Shown here one piece after another: positions 25,885-34,547 of a stretch of DNA of 64,000 bases. Source of the DNA: Paracoccus salsus (GTDB lineage Bacteria; Pseudomonadota; Alphaproteobacteria; Rhodobacterales; Rhodobacteraceae); the NCBI RefSeq assembly GCF_021556615.1, contig NZ_JAKGGD010000003.1:62001-126000 (forward strand), given 5' to 3'. A program made the position numbers and the translations under genes. The notes under the pieces were generated by a model that did no database searches, was not told the DNA's origin, and saw nothing but the letters and a program-made list of their open reading frames with translations. Within the stretch, counting starts at the first letter, position 1. Each line of letters opens with the position of its first letter.

Positions 25885-25899
25885 TTCCGCAGTGCGGAA
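25885..25899. promoter_or_regulatory. Candidate IclR operator upstream of dctP
   Basis: TTCCGC-AGT-GCGGAA is a perfect 6-3-6 palindrome 28 bp upstream of the dctP ATG. IclR-family proteins bind 15-bp palindromes of this kind. The operon encodes an IclR protein, so autoregulation of dctPQM-iclR-fadB is likely. The site is also in the promoter region of the divergent L,D-transpeptidase gene. Confidence 0.6.
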
Positions 25900-25992
25900 T
25901 ACAACTGCGAATTGACCTGAACGTGACCCGCAGCTATCTGGCAGTTTCACCTCAGACAACCGATGCTGCCCCCATCACAGACGGAGACCTTC

Positions 25993-27288
25993 ATGCCGCC
26001 ACGCACCCGCTGCCTTTCGCTTGTCATGGTGCTCGCCGTCGCCGGCGCTGCTCCGGCCGCTGCACAAGACGACCGTCCCTTCACCGCCGCCGATATCGAG
26101 GCTGCGGACTATGACGGCGGAGCCCTGCCGGCCGGCAGGTCGGCGCTGACCGCCAGGGTCCAGGTGCTGCTGGACCGATCGGGCACCTCGCCGGGGGTCA
26201 TCGACGGCTTCAAGGGCGGGATGAGCCAAAGCGCGATCATGGCGTTCGAGAGGCGTTCGGGGCTTCCGGTTGATGGGGTCATGGATCCGCATGTCTGGAA
26301 CCTGCTGCAAAGCTTCTCGTACGAGCCGATCACGATGGATTATACCATAACCGCCGAGGACGCCGAGGGTTTGGTGGATGAAATCCCCGAGGATTATGCG
26401 GACAAGGCAAGGATGTCCTCGATGGGCTTCACGAGCATCGCCGAAAAGCTGGGCGAGCGGTTTCACATGGACGAGAAGTTTCTGGCTTTCCTCAATCCCG
26501 GTGCAAGGCTCGAGCCCGGCACGACGATCAGGGTCACCGACCCGGGCTCGTCCATCCGGGGCGAGGTGACGCGGATCATCGTGGACAAGGCCACCCGCCG
26601 CGTCGCGGCCTACAACGCGAATGGCAGGATGCTGGTGGACTATCCGGCCACGATCGGATCGGACGCAACCCCCTCGCCATCCGGGGATCACCACGTCGTC
26701 ACGGTGGCGCTTGACCCCAACTATACCTACAACCCGGCGCGCAATTTCAAGCAGGGCGACAATGACAAGGCACTGATCGTGCCGCCGGGTCCGAACGGCC
26801 CGGTCGGGTCGGTCTGGATCGACCTGTCGAAGCCAAGTTACGGCATCCACGGAACACCGACGCCCTCGCGCCTGTTTCACAACCAGTCGTTTGGCTGTGT
26901 GCGGCTGACGAACTGGGATGCGCGGGAGCTGGCGGGAATGGTGAAGGGTGGCGTTACATCGGTCGAATTCCTGCAGCCCGGCGTCACGATCGCCCAGGCG
27001 ACCGGGGTCAAGACTGCGCCCCCCGTCCAGACCAGCGAACCACTGACACCAGTCGCGACCGCGCCGTCCGACGCGACCCATGCGGTCGCACCGGCCGTTC
27101 CGCTTGGCCTCTCGGATGCAGACATGCAGCCCCGGCAAGCCGGCACGCCAGATCGCGTCTACGAGAACACGTCGGAAGAATCCGCCGAGGCGTTGGCACC
27201 TGACAGCGCCAGTGATCTGCTCAGCGACGCCCTCTCGGGCGCGTTGCCCGAGGGATTCGTGGTTCCGCCGCTGGATGGCCGGCCGTGA
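25993..27288 (+). CDS. L,D-transpeptidase (YkuD) with peptidoglycan-binding domain
   Basis: 431 aa from ATG 25993 (ACGGAGACC upstream). Signal peptide residues 1-24 (ends AAPAAAQ). A PG_binding_1 domain follows (LDRSGTSPGVIDGFKGGMSQ, FERRSGLPVDGVMD). The YkuD domain has IHGTPTPSRLFHNQSFGCVRL, containing the His and the nucleophile Cys of S-x-G-C-V-R. A ~90-residue Pro/Thr/Ala-rich tail ends the protein. It forms 3-3 cross-links or anchors proteins to peptidoglycan in the periplasm. Coupled to the extensin-like gene by a GTGA overlap. Confidence 0.93.
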   Translation: MPPRTRCLSLVMVLAVAGAAPAAAQDDRPFTAADIEAADYDGGALPAGRSALTARVQVLLDRSGTSPGVIDGFKGGMSQSAIMAFERRSGLPVDGVMDPHVWNLLQSFSYEPITMDYTITAEDAEGLVDEIPEDYADKARMSSMGFTSIAEKLGERFHMDEKFLAFLNPGARLEPGTTIRVTDPGSSIRGEVTRIIVDKATRRVAAYNANGRMLVDYPATIGSDATPSPSGDHHVVTVALDPNYTYNPARNFKQGDNDKALIVPPGPNGPVGSVWIDLSKPSYGIHGTPTPSRLFHNQSFGCVRLTNWDARELAGMVKGGVTSVEFLQPGVTIAQATGVKTAPPVQTSEPLTPVATAPSDATHAVAPAVPLGLSDADMQPRQAGTPDRVYENTSEESAEALAPDSASDLLSDALSGALPEGFVVPPLDGRP

Positions 27289-28208
27289 CGATCCGCCCGG
27301 TCGTGTCGCTGCTGCTGTGCCTCTCTGCGGGGCTCGCATCGGCGCAGGACCGGCCCTCAGCGCCGCGACCCGATGGCCTTGGACCGGCGGCCGCTTCGCA
27401 AGCGCCGGCACCCCGACCCGGATCGTCGCGGCCACCTCGGAAGCCCGTCGAGCCAGGGCAGGCAGCAGCCCAGACCGAGAACACGGCCCCGACAGCGCAA
27501 GGAGCCCCCGGAACCCGGGACGACGCGCCGTCAGATCCCGCGTCAGATCCCGCGTCAGATCCCGCGTCAGATCCCGCGTCCGAGCACCGCGAGGTCTTCG
27601 GGCCGCCGCCTCCTCCGCGATGGTGGATGCTGCGCGAATCCGATCAGGACTATGCGGCGTGTCGGCTGTCGCTGGCCTTGCTGGGCACGGCCTACCAGGA
27701 GCTGCCTCCGATTACCGACCAGGACAACCGCGATTGCGGGATCGCCAGGCCAATCCGCGTGAGCCAGATCCTGCCCGACCTGGCGCTGGACGGCGATGCC
27801 GTGATGCGCTGCGATACGGCGCGGGGCCTTGGCTTCTGGGCTCGCGATTTCCTGCGCCCTGCCGCTGCCACCCTGTCCGGCGCGCCCCGCGTGACCGGAA
27901 TGCAGCTTGGCACGACCTATGATTGCCGGGGACGCATCGGGTCGGGCGCAGCCGAACCTGTCCTGTCGCAGCACGCCCATGGCACCGCGATCGACATCGC
28001 GGCCTTCCGGTTCCAGAACGGAGAGGTGCTGCCGGTTGCACCGCGCCGCGACGACGGCGACCGGCCCGAGGCATTCCAGCGCGCGGTCCGCAGCGCGGCC
28101 TGCCTGTTCTTCACGACGGTTCTCGGACCCGGTGCGAATGCCGCGCACGATGACCACCTGCATCTGGATCTTGCCGCCCGGAGCCGCGGCTGGCGGCTGT
28201 GCCAATAG
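27285..28208 (+). CDS. Extensin-like domain protein, secreted
   Basis: 307 aa starting at GTG 27285, within the L,D-transpeptidase stop. Signal peptide (residues 1-20, ending ASAQ), then a disordered Pro/Ala-rich stretch with four SDPA repeats, then an extensin-like C-terminal domain: CRLSLALLG, DCGIARPIRV, MRCDTARGLGFWARD, SQHAHGTAIDIAAF and HDDHLHLD. The H-x-x-G-x-x-x-D and D-D-H-x-H patterns resemble zinc D,D/L,D-carboxypeptidases, so it may be a wall hydrolase. Coupling to the L,D-transpeptidase supports an envelope role. The substrate is unknown. Confidence 0.82.
   Translation: MTIRPVVSLLLCLSAGLASAQDRPSAPRPDGLGPAAASQAPAPRPGSSRPPRKPVEPGQAAAQTENTAPTAQGAPGTRDDAPSDPASDPASDPASDPASEHREVFGPPPPPRWWMLRESDQDYAACRLSLALLGTAYQELPPITDQDNRDCGIARPIRVSQILPDLALDGDAVMRCDTARGLGFWARDFLRPAAATLSGAPRVTGMQLGTTYDCRGRIGSGAAEPVLSQHAHGTAIDIAAFRFQNGEVLPVAPRRDDGDRPEAFQRAVRSAACLFFTTVLGPGANAAHDDHLHLDLAARSRGWRLCQ
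27530..27577 (+). repeat. Four tandem 12-bp repeats encoding SDPA
   Basis: Exact copies of GTCAGATCCCGC at 27530, 27542, 27554 and 27566, plus a 3-base partial. They encode Ser-Asp-Pro-Ala four times in the linker of the extensin-like protein. A 12-bp unit keeps frame when the copy number changes. Confidence 0.95.
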
Positions 28209-28211
28209 ACC

Positions 28212-28943
28212 TCAGCGACTCATCTGCTCCATGTCCAGATAGGTCGCGTCAAAGCGCGCCAGGCCTGACAGCCCCGTCCAGTCGAGAATTTTCACGTCCG
28301 CCCCCGACCAGGTGATCATCCCGCGATCACGCAGGTCACGCACCGCGCGGTTCACATGAATAGGCGAATATCCCAGAATATCGGCCAGTTCTCGCTGCAG
28401 CAATGGCAGCGAGAACCGATGGTCCCCGGCCGCCCCGACCGCGTTGAGGCGCGTGTAGATCTCGCACAGCAGATGGGCCAGATGCGCGCTGGACCGCAAC
28501 GAGGCGGCCGCGACCAGCCACTGCCGATGAACCGCGGCGTCGATCAACGTCGCCATCCACAGAAGCCGGGTCAGGTGCGGAAAGTTCTCGGTTATGTCGA
28601 TCAGTTGATCATGGCTGACGAATTCGACCTCGACCGGGCCGACTGCAACCACGGAATGTTCCAGTCCGGCCAGCACGAAGCCGTGCAGATCGACGAAATC
28701 ACCGGGCACATGCAGCGCGGTGATGACCCGTTCCTCGGGCCGGCCGACCAACTGGTGGGATCGCGCCGACAGCCCCCGCAGCATCATGCAGCTGCGTTGC
28801 GCAATGCGATCCACGGGCACGATCACCTCGCCCGGCGCAAAGGTTTCGTTCTCGGTCCGCAGCGCGCGCAGGCGCGACAGATCCTCGGCCGAAAGCGTGT
28901 CACGCCGTTGAAGGTACCGGATAAAGTAATCGGTGATTGCCAT
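28212..28943 (-). CDS. Crp/Fnr family transcriptional regulator
   Basis: 243 aa from ATG 28943 with GGGGCGG upstream. A cyclic-nucleotide-binding-like domain (FAPGEVIVPVD, ITALHVPGDFVDLHGFVLAG) is followed by a C-terminal Crp HTH (LPLLQRELADILGYSPIHVNRAVRDLRDRGMI). It lacks the N-terminal Cys cluster of FNR, so it is not an oxygen sensor of that type. The ligand is unknown. It lies 107 bp downstream of fliI on the same strand and nearly abuts the extensin-like gene tail to tail. Confidence 0.88.
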   Translation of the reverse strand: MAITDYFIRYLQRRDTLSAEDLSRLRALRTENETFAPGEVIVPVDRIAQRSCMMLRGLSARSHQLVGRPEERVITALHVPGDFVDLHGFVLAGLEHSVVAVGPVEVEFVSHDQLIDITENFPHLTRLLWMATLIDAAVHRQWLVAAASLRSSAHLAHLLCEIYTRLNAVGAAGDHRFSLPLLQRELADILGYSPIHVNRAVRDLRDRGMITWSGADVKILDWTGLSGLARFDATYLDMEQMSR

Positions 28944-29050
28944 TCCGCCCCTTCCTTGCAGGCGCCGGACATTTGCAAATCGTGCCATCGCGCACAAGGA
29001 CCCGGGAAGAAAGACTAACATTCATTAATCGCAGGCCTAGCCTGATTGCG

Positions 29051-30391
29051 CTATCCCGCGCCGCGAACCGCTGCACGGGGCCGGGCAGGCGTCCGAAGCG
29101 CTTCTGCCAGCGCGGCGAAACTTTGCGCGATCCCGTCGCTTTTCAGGGTCACGAACTCATCAAGCTGGGGATAAAGCTTCACGGCCTCGTCAAGCTTCGG
29201 GTCAGAGCCCGGAGCATAGAGCCCGGCCCGGATCATCAACTCTGATTCGGTATAGGCGCCAAGCGCAGCCCGCGCCTTTCCGATCATCCCGTTCTCGTCG
29301 GGCGACGCGGCGTCGGGCAGCGACCGGGAAACCGAGCGCACGACATCGATCGCCGGAAAGCGCCCGCGCTCGGCGATGCTGCGCTCAAGCACGATATGAC
29401 CATCAAGCGTCCCGCGCAGGATATCCGCGATCGGTTCTTCCATGTCGGACGCCGCGACCAGGACGCTGAAGATGCCGGTGATGTCGCCCTCTCCCGCAAG
29501 CCCCGGACCGGCGCGTTCAGCCAATGCCATGATCAGGTTCGAGACCGAAGGCGGAAAGCCGCGATAGCTGGGTGGTTCGCCGGCGGCGAGGGCGATTTCG
29601 CGATGCGCCTCGGCAAAACGCGTGATCGAATCGGCAAGCAGAAGCACGTGCTTGCCCTGATCACGGAAATGCTCGGCCACCGCCATGGCCGCCCAGGCGC
29701 AGCGCCGCCGGATCAGCGGCGAGCGGTCCGAGGTCGCGGTCACGATCACCGCACGCGCCATGCCCTCGGGACCAAGCGTCTTGTCCACGAATTCCCGCAA
29801 TTCTCGCCCGCGCTCTCCGATCATGGCGATCACCACCACGTCCGCCTCCACGCCGCGCGCCAGATTCGACAGAAGCGTGGATTTGCCCACACCTGAACCG
29901 GCGAACAGCCCGATCCGCTGGCCGGCAACCAGCGGCAACAATGTGTCGAATACGGCCAGCCCGGTCGGAAGCCGCGCGCCGAGCCGCTTGCGCCGCACCG
30001 CCGGCAGCGCTTCGCACCGGAACGGGCGCGGTTCGATCCCGCGGGGCAACGGTCGCCCGTCCAGCGGCTGCCCCAGGGGATCGATGATTCGCCCGATCCA
30101 TCCATCACATGGCGACATCGTCGGAGCGAACAGCAGCTCGGCCTCGGCGCCGACCGACAGCCCTTCGGTATTCCCTTCGGGCAGCACTTCGGCATAGCGC
30201 GGCGCAAGCCCCACGATCTCGCCGGAAACCTCTCCATTCTGCAACGAAATCAAGACCCGGTCACCAACCGAGGCATGTCCGTTCAGGCCCTCGACGCTGA
30301 TCAGCCCTGCCCGGATGGATTGCACGCGGCCAAAGTGGCGCGCAACGCGCAGTGTCCGGATTCGATGGGCGATCGATTCAAGTTTATCCAT
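29051..30391 (-). CDS. fliI: Flagellum-specific export ATPase FliI
   Basis: 446 aa from ATG 30391. The frame extends upstream without coding sense. Walker A is GLFAGSGVGKSTLLSNLARG, Walker B LLLADSITRFAEAHRE, with the F1-like stretches IGERGRELREFVD and GEPPSYRGFPPSVSN. It energises the flagellar type III export apparatus with FliH and FliJ. It diverges from flgB. fliH and fliJ are not next to it. Confidence 0.94.
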   Translation of the reverse strand: MDKLESIAHRIRTLRVARHFGRVQSIRAGLISVEGLNGHASVGDRVLISLQNGEVSGEIVGLAPRYAEVLPEGNTEGLSVGAEAELLFAPTMSPCDGWIGRIIDPLGQPLDGRPLPRGIEPRPFRCEALPAVRRKRLGARLPTGLAVFDTLLPLVAGQRIGLFAGSGVGKSTLLSNLARGVEADVVVIAMIGERGRELREFVDKTLGPEGMARAVIVTATSDRSPLIRRRCAWAAMAVAEHFRDQGKHVLLLADSITRFAEAHREIALAAGEPPSYRGFPPSVSNLIMALAERAGPGLAGEGDITGIFSVLVAASDMEEPIADILRGTLDGHIVLERSIAERGRFPAIDVVRSVSRSLPDAASPDENGMIGKARAALGAYTESELMIRAGLYAPGSDPKLDEAVKLYPQLDEFVTLKSDGIAQSFAALAEALRTPARPRAAVRGAG

Positions 30392-30453
30392 TTCGCGTCT
30401 CTCCCGTCCGGCGCCAATTCGGCCCCACGAAACGGTTTCTAAACCAATTGGGG

Positions 30454-30468
30454 TTAAGACCCGGTTAT
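30454..30468. promoter_or_regulatory. CtrA-like box between fliI and flgB
   Basis: TTAA-GACCCGG-TTAT is one base away from the CtrA consensus TTAA-N7-TTAA. It lies 63 bp upstream of the fliI ATG but only 20 bp before flgB, so its spacing suits fliI transcription better. A short repeat GGTTT-CT-AAACC (30434-30445) is next to it. Confidence 0.45.
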
Positions 30469-30488
30469 CGCCAATGAGGAGAAGCCTC

Positions 30489-30881
30489 ATGTTTGAGAAA
30501 ATTGAGATGATGCGAATGGCCCGCGCCATGGGCCACCACGTCGCGACGCGCCAGACCATCGTCGCGCGCAATATCGCGAACGCCGACACCCCTGGCTATA
30601 AGGCCCAGGACGCGCAGGCGTTCGAAGACAGCTATCGTCGGCGCGACGATATCCCGACCCTGCGGACATCGGATGCGCGGCACCTGCCGACACCCGAATG
30701 GTCGCCCGCCGCAAGCCGTCCCCTGGTTCAGCCCGCTGCCGTCTCGCCGAACGGCAACTCGGTCTCGATCGAGGATGAGATGCTGAAGGCCGCACAGCTG
30801 AAGCGCGAACACGACCTGTCGCTTGGCATCTATCGCTCGGCGCTGGATCTGATGCGAGTCAGCATCGGCCGCCGGGCCTGA
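30489..30881 (+). CDS. flgB: Flagellar proximal rod protein FlgB
   Basis: 130 aa. The conserved rod/hook N-terminal motif is VARNIANADTPGYKAQD (~residues 28-44). The C-terminal helix ends LDLMRVSIGRR. It forms the proximal rod with FlgC, FlgF and FliE. ATG 30489 is preceded by GAGGAGAAG. First gene of the plus-strand flagellar operon. Confidence 0.93.
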   Translation: MFEKIEMMRMARAMGHHVATRQTIVARNIANADTPGYKAQDAQAFEDSYRRRDDIPTLRTSDARHLPTPEWSPAASRPLVQPAAVSPNGNSVSIEDEMLKAAQLKREHDLSLGIYRSALDLMRVSIGRRA

Positions 30882-30892
30882 GGGAAAAATTC

Positions 30893-31285
30893 ATGACCGA
30901 ACCCGTATCCTCCCTGCAGTTGTCGGCGTCCGGGATGCGCGCGCAAAGCGAACGCCTGCGCCGCACCGCCGAGAATATCGCCAACACCGACACGCCCGGC
31001 TACCGGCGCAAGCTGGTCACCTTTGATGAAGCGGTCCGTTTCGGCCGGCGCACCGGCGAGGTCGAGGCATCGCGCACGATCCTGGACCGGACGGAGTTGC
31101 CGCGCATCTACGACCCCTCGCATCCGATGGCCGACGAGCAGGGCTATTATCTTGGCTCAAACGTCAACCTGGTGGTCGAGATCGCCGATTCCCGCGAGGC
31201 TGGCCGAAGCTACGAAGCCAATCTCAAGATGTTCGAACAGACCCGGCAGATGGGCTCGTCCCTTCTGGAACTTCTGCGTCGCTGA
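30893..31285 (+). CDS. flgC: Flagellar proximal rod protein FlgC
   Basis: 130 aa. N-terminal ASGMRAQSERLRRTAENIAN followed by TDTPGYRRK, and C-terminal NLVVEIADSREAGRSYEANL are standard FlgC stretches. A rod component next to FlgB. Spaced 11 bp from flgB. Confidence 0.95.
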   Translation: MTEPVSSLQLSASGMRAQSERLRRTAENIANTDTPGYRRKLVTFDEAVRFGRRTGEVEASRTILDRTELPRIYDPSHPMADEQGYYLGSNVNLVVEIADSREAGRSYEANLKMFEQTRQMGSSLLELLRR

Positions 31286-31296
31286 AAGGATTTTCC

Positions 31297-31587
31297 ATGA
31301 TTACCAGCATGAATGCCGCAAACGCCTATACCGCAGCCCGCAACGCGGTTCAGCCTGGCACCCCGACCGGCCCGTCGCCGGTGGAAAGGCTGGGCGAGGC
31401 CGCCGAGGATTTCGCCGCCCAGATGGCGCAGGTCGACGCGGTGTCAACCGGCGCGATGACGGGCAAGACCGAAACCCATCAGCTTGTCCAGACGATCGCC
31501 GAGGCGGAGCTGGCGATGGAGACGGTCGTGGCGATCCGCGACAAGGTCGTCGAGGCCTATCAGGAAATCCTGCGGATGCCGGTCTGA
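31297..31587 (+). CDS. fliE: Flagellar hook-basal body protein FliE
   Basis: 96 aa. The C-terminal half (ETHQLVQTIAEAELAMETVV and VEAYQEILRMPV) is the FliE signature. It links the MS ring to the rod. The short Ala-rich N-terminus is typical. 11 bp after flgC. Confidence 0.92.
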   Translation: MITSMNAANAYTAARNAVQPGTPTGPSPVERLGEAAEDFAAQMAQVDAVSTGAMTGKTETHQLVQTIAEAELAMETVVAIRDKVVEAYQEILRMPV

Positions 31588-31590
31588 ACC

Positions 31591-31857
31591 ATGAGCGAGA
31601 CCCTGCTCTTCGACATGCTTCGCCAGGCGCTGATGATCGCGGTACGCATCTCGGCGCCGATGCTGGGCGTGGCCCTGGTGGCTGGCGTGGTGATCGGACT
31701 TTTCCAGGCACTGACCTCGGTGCAGGAAATGACGCTGACCTTCGTTCCCAAGGTCGGCCTGATGCTGGTCGTCTTCTGGGTGACCATGAGCTTCATGACC
31801 ACCGCTCTGTCCGATTTCTATCTCGGTCAGATCATTCCCCTCATCGCCGGAAGCTGA
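31591..31857 (+). CDS. fliQ: Flagellar export protein FliQ
   Basis: 88 aa with two transmembrane helices. VVIGLFQALTSVQEMTLTFV (~residues 33-52) matches the FliQ/SctS consensus QAxTQIQExTLTFxPK. It is part of the export gate with FliP and FliR, which are not encoded in this window. 3 bp after fliE. Confidence 0.95.
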   Translation: MSETLLFDMLRQALMIAVRISAPMLGVALVAGVVIGLFQALTSVQEMTLTFVPKVGLMLVVFWVTMSFMTTALSDFYLGQIIPLIAGS

Positions 31858-31860
31858 GCC

Positions 31861-32577
31861 ATGGACAACGCGATCTACGCAACACTGAGCCGGCAAACCG
31901 GCCTGATGAACGAAATGCGCGTTGTCGCAAACAACATCGCCAATGCCAACACCACCGGGTTTCGGCGCGAAGGCGTGATTTTCGCAGAGCATCTGGCCGC
32001 GCTGGACCACCGCGGTGACACGCTGTCGATGGCCCATGCCCGCGGCCGGCTGGTCGATCTGGGCCAAGGGGTGCTGACGCAGACCAACGGCACGTTCGAC
32101 CTCGCGATCGAGGGCGAAGGTTTCTTCATGCTGGACACACCCGCCGGCCCGCGTCTGACCCGTGCCGGCGCCTTCATGCCGTCCGCCGAGGGCGAGCTGA
32201 TGTCGGCGGACGGCCACAGATTGCTGGACGAAGGCCAGGCGCCGATCATCATCCCCGCCGGCGCCAGCAAGGTTGCGGTGGGGGCCGATGGCACGATGTC
32301 GGCCAATGGCGTCACTTTCGGCCGCATCGGTGTCTTTGCGCCTCCCGAGGATGCGCAGATCACCCATGACGGCGGAACCAGCTTTGCCGTGGACGCCGAT
32401 CCGGAACCCATCGAGGACGCGCGCGTCAGACAGGGCTTCCTCGAGGAATCCAACGTCGATTCGGTCTTCGAGATCACCCGCATGATCGAGGTCCAGCGCG
32501 CATACGAACTGGGCCAGTCCTTCCTTGATCGCGAGGATCAGCGGATCCGCAACGCGATCACCTCCATGACCCGCTGA
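31861..32577 (+). CDS. flgF: Flagellar rod protein FlgF
   Basis: 238 aa. N-terminal MRVVANNIANANTTGFRREG, the hook/rod core FDLAIEGEGFFMLDTPAGPR, and the C-terminal EITRMIEVQRAYELGQSFLD. Proximal rod protein. 3 bp after fliQ. Confidence 0.94.
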   Translation: MDNAIYATLSRQTGLMNEMRVVANNIANANTTGFRREGVIFAEHLAALDHRGDTLSMAHARGRLVDLGQGVLTQTNGTFDLAIEGEGFFMLDTPAGPRLTRAGAFMPSAEGELMSADGHRLLDEGQAPIIIPAGASKVAVGADGTMSANGVTFGRIGVFAPPEDAQITHDGGTSFAVDADPEPIEDARVRQGFLEESNVDSVFEITRMIEVQRAYELGQSFLDREDQRIRNAITSMTR

Positions 32578-32588
32578 GAGGAACCGCT

Positions 32589-33374
32589 ATGAGAGCATTG
32601 CAAATCGCCGCCACCGGAATGAGTGCACAGCAGACCCGCGTCGAGGTCATCTCGAACAACCTCGCCAACATGTCGACCACCGGATACAACGCCCGCCGCG
32701 CCGAGTTCGCCGACCTGCACTACCAGCAGGCGACGCGCCCCGGCACCGTCACCGCAGCAGATGGCACCATCATCCCGGCCGGTGTGCAGCTTGGCCTTGG
32801 CGTCCGACCCAGCGCGGTCAGCATTAACCTGCAACAGGGATCGCTCAGCCAGACCGGCGGCGATCTGGACATAGCGATCGACGGCGACGGCTATCTGGAG
32901 GTAACCCTGCCTTCGGGACTGTCAGGCTACACGCGCGACGGCGGGCTGAAACGATCCGCCGACGGCCAGATCGTGACCTCGGACGGCTATCCGGTTGTGC
33001 CAGGCATCACCATCCCCGACGACGCGCGGTCGATTTCGATCAGCGCCGGTGGCGAAGTCTATGCCTATTTCAACGACCGCGTCGAACCCGAACAGCTTGG
33101 TCAGTTCACCCTTGCCGGCTTTGCCAATGAAAAGGGGCTCGAAGCGATCGGCTCGAACCTGTTTCTGGAAACCGCCGCCTCGGGCGCCGCGCAGATCGCA
33201 GGTCCGGGCCAGGAGGGGCTGGGGACCATGCGGCAGGGCTATCTTGAGGAAAGCTCGGTCGATGCGGTGCGCGAGATCACCGAACTGATCAAGGCACAAC
33301 GGGGATACGAGCTGAACGCCAAGGTCATCACCGCCGCCGACCAGATGCTTGGCGCAACCACGCAGGTGCGCTGA
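32589..33374 (+). CDS. flgG: Flagellar distal rod protein FlgG
   Basis: 261 aa, the usual FlgG length. MRALQIAATGMSAQQTRVEV then ISNNLANMSTTGYNARRAEF, GDLDIAIDGDGYLEVTLPSG, and LEESSVDAVREITELIKAQR are diagnostic. It forms the distal rod. Its TGA overlaps the flgA start (TGATG). Confidence 0.96.
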   Translation: MRALQIAATGMSAQQTRVEVISNNLANMSTTGYNARRAEFADLHYQQATRPGTVTAADGTIIPAGVQLGLGVRPSAVSINLQQGSLSQTGGDLDIAIDGDGYLEVTLPSGLSGYTRDGGLKRSADGQIVTSDGYPVVPGITIPDDARSISISAGGEVYAYFNDRVEPEQLGQFTLAGFANEKGLEAIGSNLFLETAASGAAQIAGPGQEGLGTMRQGYLEESSVDAVREITELIKAQRGYELNAKVITAADQMLGATTQVR

Positions 33375-33787
33375 TGATCCGCGCGCTCGTGCTTCTTCTG
33401 CTGCTGCCCTTCCCGACCCAGGCGGGTGTGCTGGCTGCTGCCCGCACCCTTCCCGCCGGTACGGTCATTGGCCCGGCCGATCTGCGCGCCGTGGACAGCG
33501 ACCGCCCGGGCCTCAGCGATCCCTCGCTGGCCATCGGGCTGCAGACCCGGATCACCATCTACGAGGGGCGGCCGATCCATGCCAATCTCTTGCAGGCACC
33601 AAGGCTGGTCTCGCGCAATCAGATCGTGCGTCTGACCTTCCGTCGCGGCGCGCTGCGGATCGAGACGGAAGGACGCATCATGTCCGATGGCGCCGAAGGC
33701 GATCTGGTCCGGGTGATGAACCTCACCTCGCGCAGCACGATCACCGCGCGCGTGTTGGCCGACGGCAGCGTCGTGGCCGGAAACTGA
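33374..33787 (+). CDS. flgA: Flagella basal body P-ring formation protein FlgA
   Basis: 137 aa with a signal peptide (ends TQAG) and an SAF-type domain (AARTLPAGTVIGPADLRAVD) followed by the FlgA C-terminal domain (VRLTFRRGALRIETEGRIM). A periplasmic chaperone for FlgI P-ring assembly. Short, as is common in Alphaproteobacteria. flgI is not next to it. Confidence 0.9.
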   Translation: MIRALVLLLLLPFPTQAGVLAAARTLPAGTVIGPADLRAVDSDRPGLSDPSLAIGLQTRITIYEGRPIHANLLQAPRLVSRNQIVRLTFRRGALRIETEGRIMSDGAEGDLVRVMNLTSRSTITARVLADGSVVAGN

Positions 33788-33810
33788 CGGAAAAGAACAG
33801 GCTCAAACCC

Positions 33811-34536
33811 ATGAAACATGTACATCTTGTCTGCATCCTCCTGGCGTTGGGGGCGTGTTCGCGGGCGGCGAATATCGGGCAGCCGCCGACCTTGACCTCG
33901 CCGCGCGACAGCGAGGAATTCATCGCCATGACAAACCCGCCACTCGAGATCCCGGTCGATTCGGGCCGTCCAGAGGCCGCGGCGTCGCTGTGGGCGGGAA
34001 CCACGTCATCGCTGATCAGCGACCGACGCGCCGCGACCCGGGGCGACATCCTGACTGTCACGATCCAGATCGACGATCGCGCGGAGATCAGCAACAGCTC
34101 GGGCCGGTCGCGTGCCGCGGACGATAATGTCAGTCTCTCGCAGATGGCCGGCATCCCCCAACGACTGGGCGACAAGCTGCCCGAGGGGGCAAGCTTCGAC
34201 AATCTCGCGGAGGCGTCATCTTCCTCAAGCTACAAGGGCAGCGGCAATATCAGCCGCCGTGACAAGCTGACCTTGCGGGTGGCGGCGACGGTGATCGACC
34301 GGCTTCCCAACGGCACGCTGCAGATCGAGGGCACGCAAGAAGTGCGGGTCAATTACGAGCTTCGCGAACTGACCGTTTCAGGCTTCGTACGCCCGGCCGA
34401 CATCGATCGAAACAATGAGATCCAGTACGACCGGATCGCAGGCGCCCGCATTTCATACGGAGGGCGCGGCCAGATCACCGATGTCCAGCAACCACGCTAT
34501 GGACAGCAGATCGCCGACATCCTGCTTCCCTATTGA
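33811..34536 (+). CDS. flgH: Flagellar L-ring protein FlgH
   Basis: 241 aa from ATG 33811. A lipoprotein signal with lipobox LALGAC puts the acyl Cys at ~residue 15. Family stretches are SLWAGTTSSLISDRRAATRG, DILTVTIQIDDRAEI and GTLQIEGTQEVRVNYELREL. It forms the outer-membrane L ring. 23 bp after flgA. Confidence 0.95.
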   Translation: MKHVHLVCILLALGACSRAANIGQPPTLTSPRDSEEFIAMTNPPLEIPVDSGRPEAAASLWAGTTSSLISDRRAATRGDILTVTIQIDDRAEISNSSGRSRAADDNVSLSQMAGIPQRLGDKLPEGASFDNLAEASSSSSYKGSGNISRRDKLTLRVAATVIDRLPNGTLQIEGTQEVRVNYELRELTVSGFVRPADIDRNNEIQYDRIAGARISYGGRGQITDVQQPRYGQQIADILLPY

Positions 34537-34547
34537 GGCTGCGCCAC

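Noticed and set aside
27530..27577. Regular repeats considered as a CRISPR-like array
   Set aside because: The units are 12 bp, contiguous, without spacers, and encode SDPA in frame.
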